In this document: piece after piece, positions 62,066 to 64,000 of the stretch | How positions within the stretch are numbered: position 1 is the first letter of the stretch | Layout: each line of letters begins with the position of its first letter | From: Maribacter stanieri | GTDB lineage: Bacteria; Bacteroidota; Bacteroidia; Flavobacteriales; Flavobacteriaceae | Assembly: GCF_900112245.1 (NCBI RefSeq) | Contig: NZ_FOYX01000001.1 | Span: 1,723,856-1,787,855 of the forward strand | Direction: 5' to 3' | Length of the DNA stretch: 64,000 nt | Notes under the pieces: generated by a model | Databases searched by the model: none | The model's input: only the letters and a program-made list of their open reading frames with translations | Told to the model about the DNA's origin: nothing | Position numbers and translations under genes: made by a program

Positions 62066-63619
62066 ATGAAAAAAACATTAGTAATAATATTTACCCTAGT
62101 TATGGCGGTAAGCTGTACCGAGGATTTTGAAACGATCAATATTAATCCTAATTATCCCGCTTCTGCACAACCAGAACTATTGTTGCCGGGCATTCAAAGA
62201 GAGATGGCATACAATTGGGGCAGTCAAGGTTGGGAAGAAGGTTTTACCGTAGTACAATATGGCGCACGATTACAGTTTACTAGTGGCGATACCTATAATT
62301 GGTCACCTTCTGGCGATCCGTATGATAATGCCTATGCATCTTTACGTGATGTGGAAAATATCATTAGGGATACTAGGGAAAATGAAGATGCACAGAATTA
62401 CTATGGGGTTGCTTTGGTAATGAAATCTTGGATATACTCTTATGTTACCGATGCGTATGGCGATGTTCCTTATTCAGAAGCCACTAGTGGTATCGAAAAC
62501 GGAAATGTAACACCTGTTTTTGATGCTCAAAGTACTATTTATGCTGGTATTCTGTCAGATTTGGAAATGGCGAATACGCTGTTGACCGATGCTGATAATA
62601 TTTCGGGTGATATTTTCTACGATGGTGATATTGCAAAATGGAGAAAATTTGCAAACTCCCTTAGACTACGTTTGTTAATGCGTATCAGTGATGTTGATAA
62701 TGCAACTGCAGTTGCAGGTATGACCCAAATAACAAGTAATCCTTCATTATATCCAATTTTTGAAAGTAACGATGATATGACTTTCGTGGAATGGAATTCT
62801 GATAATCCACAACCTAAATATGATACCCGTAGTGGTAGTTTTGATGAGGTTCGTTTAAGCCAGACTTTAGAGAAACGTTTAAAAGAGTTAGGGGATAACC
62901 GTTTGTATGTTTTTGCACAACCCACTTCAAATTCTGAAAAAGGAATTTTCTCTGAAGATTTTGATGATTATGTAGGTATGCCAAACGGATTAGATGATGA
63001 GGCTGCTTTAGGATACAGTCCTACGGGAAACCCTGATGAGTCTGGATCTAACTTTATTTCTAGATTAGGTATTTTACTAGGATGTAGAGCATGTAATCCA
63101 GAAGAAGCTTCAGCTACAGCTTCACATACAATTATTATGAGTTACTCTGAGCTACAGTTTATTTTAGCTGAAGCAGCAGAAAGAGGATTCATAACTTCTG
63201 GTGATGCAGCAATGTACTATGAAAATGGAATTAAAGCTTCTTTTGAGTATTATACGGAAAGAGTTGCTGCAGGCGGATGGTCAGATATTACCAATGCAAT
63301 GCAGGCTACAGATCTTGACGCATATGTAGCACAAGATGCTGTAGCTTTTACAGGTGATTCCGATGATAACTTAGCTAAAATTGCACTTCAAAAATGGATT
63401 TCTCTTTTCTATACCGGTTTTGAAGGCTGGTCAGATTGGAGAAGAACTGGTATGCCAGAGGTGACGCCTGGTCCAGATGCTGTTAATGATGGTCGGGTTC
63501 CAGTTCGTTTTCAATACCCAAATTCTGTAAAATCTACAAACAGTGAAAATTATAACGCTGCTGTTCAAAACATGGGTGCAGATAATATTAATACCAAACT
63601 TTGGTGGGATGTTTATTAA
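62066..63619 (+). CDS. SusD/RagB-family lipoprotein 2 (SusD-like_2 type)
   Basis: A 517-residue surface lipoprotein (lipobox MAVSC, Cys17) pairing with SusC2. Typical features of the SusD-like_2 clade are NINPNYPASAQPELLLPGIQREM near the N terminus (core NPNYPASAQPELLLPG), LRDVENIIRDT, SWIYSYVTDAYGDVPYSEA, RKFANSLRLRLLMRIS, and the GWSDWRRTGMPEV block near the end. Its 3' end overlaps the next gene by 11 bases, so the phosphatase-like lipoprotein is translationally coupled. Confidence 0.93.
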   Translation: MKKTLVIIFTLVMAVSCTEDFETININPNYPASAQPELLLPGIQREMAYNWGSQGWEEGFTVVQYGARLQFTSGDTYNWSPSGDPYDNAYASLRDVENIIRDTRENEDAQNYYGVALVMKSWIYSYVTDAYGDVPYSEATSGIENGNVTPVFDAQSTIYAGILSDLEMANTLLTDADNISGDIFYDGDIAKWRKFANSLRLRLLMRISDVDNATAVAGMTQITSNPSLYPIFESNDDMTFVEWNSDNPQPKYDTRSGSFDEVRLSQTLEKRLKELGDNRLYVFAQPTSNSEKGIFSEDFDDYVGMPNGLDDEAALGYSPTGNPDESGSNFISRLGILLGCRACNPEEASATASHTIIMSYSELQFILAEAAERGFITSGDAAMYYENGIKASFEYYTERVAAGGWSDITNAMQATDLDAYVAQDAVAFTGDSDDNLAKIALQKWISLFYTGFEGWSDWRRTGMPEVTPGPDAVNDGRVPVRFQYPNSVKSTNSENYNAAVQNMGADNINTKLWWDVY

Positions 63620-64000
63620 GCACGTGGATCTTAAAATCTTAGTGAGATTTATACCAATTTTTTTACTGACCATAGGGATGACCTCCCTATGGTCTTGTAA
63701 TTATGATAAATTAGATGATCTAAGTAGCAATCCAACCCATGTTGTAGTAATAGGGTTTGATGGGTTAAGTCCTGACGGATTACAACAAGCCAATACACCT
63801 ACTTTTGATAAAATAATGGTAGAAGGGGCATCTACTATGCATGCAAGATCTGTATTGCCAACAAGTTCTAGTACTAATTGGGCTTCCATGATTATGGGTG
63901 CCGGACCAGAACAACATGGTATTACCTCAAATTCTTGGGAACGGGATAATTTTGTCTTACCCGCGGTTACACAAAGCGAACCGTTTTTATTTCCATCTAT
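63609..64000 (+). CDS. Alkaline phosphatase/NPP-superfamily lipoprotein (5' part, cut by window end)
   Basis: An open frame from ATG 63609 to the window edge (130 codons seen). The signal peptide ends in a lipobox LWSC (Cys30). The NPP-type metal site VVVIGFDGLSPDGL, the nucleophile region LPTSSSTNWASMI and GPEQHGITSNSWE mark a type I phosphodiesterase/nucleotide pyrophosphatase fold, which also includes phosphonoacetate hydrolase. A Ser stands where NPPs usually have the nucleophilic Thr. A GTG at 63624 is an alternative start. Overlap with SusD2 indicates it acts with the SusCD2 pair at the cell surface or periplasm. Confidence 0.82.
   Translation, partial: MFIKHVDLKILVRFIPIFLLTIGMTSLWSCNYDKLDDLSSNPTHVVVIGFDGLSPDGLQQANTPTFDKIMVEGASTMHARSVLPTSSSTNWASMIMGAGPEQHGITSNSWERDNFVLPAVTQSEPFLFPS

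Overview
The window is AT-rich, densely coded and shows the hallmarks of a marine Flavobacteriaceae bacterium (phylum Bacteroidota; a Maribacter/Zobellia/Cellulophaga-like genus is my guess, not shown by the sequence). The evidence is two SusC/SusD pairs, a FecI/FecR/TonB-receptor set, many short lipoproteins, Bacteroidota-type promoters (TAnnTTTG -7 boxes) and typical flavobacterial families such as CtlX, DUF5690 and DUF1343/NamZ. No rRNA, tRNA, CRISPR array, phage gene or transposase was seen.

Layout. 1-6.5 kb: central metabolism on the + strand (enolase, a GT5 glycogen-synthase-like enzyme, citrate synthase, then two adjacent guanidino/ureido hydrolases of the deiminase fold, the second being CtlX). 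6.6-9.9 kb: a three-gene exported molybdenum hydroxylase (dihaem cytochrome c, 2Fe-2S subunit, Tat-type molybdopterin subunit). 9.9-12.3 kb: a - strand operon (SDR/DUF2867 protein, DUF1648 membrane protein, unknown). 12.4-14.2 kb: argS. 14.2-20.1 kb: an ECF sigma / FecR / TonB-dependent receptor operon divergent from a repeat-built acidic lipoprotein. 20.3-22.5 kb: ffh-folD. 22.6-46.2 kb: mostly housekeeping and accessory single genes (PAS kinase, esterase lipoprotein, aldo/keto reductase, HerA-like ATPase, queE, metalloprotease lipoprotein, sterol-desaturase-family protein, NamZ, LolC/E-type permease, M20 peptidase, SRAP, SulP transporter, persulfide-dioxygenase-like MBL/rhodanese, exonuclease/GIY-YIG fusion).

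46.4-64.0 kb: the accessory region of most interest. An intergenic stretch rich in perfect palindromes is followed by a candidate attenuated leader or small RNA. Then comes a phosphorus-acquisition locus: a secreted GDPD-alkaline phosphatase fusion, SusC/SusD pair 1, a three-gene operon that looks like aminophosphonate catabolism (DUF5690 transporter, FAD amine oxidase of the TIGR03364 type, PhnX-like HAD hydrolase of the TIGR03351 type), a divergent XRE-cupin regulator, SusC/SusD pair 2, and the start of an alkaline-phosphatase/NPP-superfamily lipoprotein cut by the window end. Read together, this resembles a polysaccharide-utilisation-type locus re-tasked to organophosphate/phosphonate uptake. 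SusCD complexes would import the substrate across the outer membrane, surface or periplasmic phosphatases would trim it, DUF5690 would carry it across the inner membrane, and the oxidase plus HAD enzyme would release phosphate. The locus carries several unexplained operator-like repeats, including paired TTACTA(A/T)TAGTAA sites directly before the phosphonate operon and GTTAAC-based repeats before SusC1.
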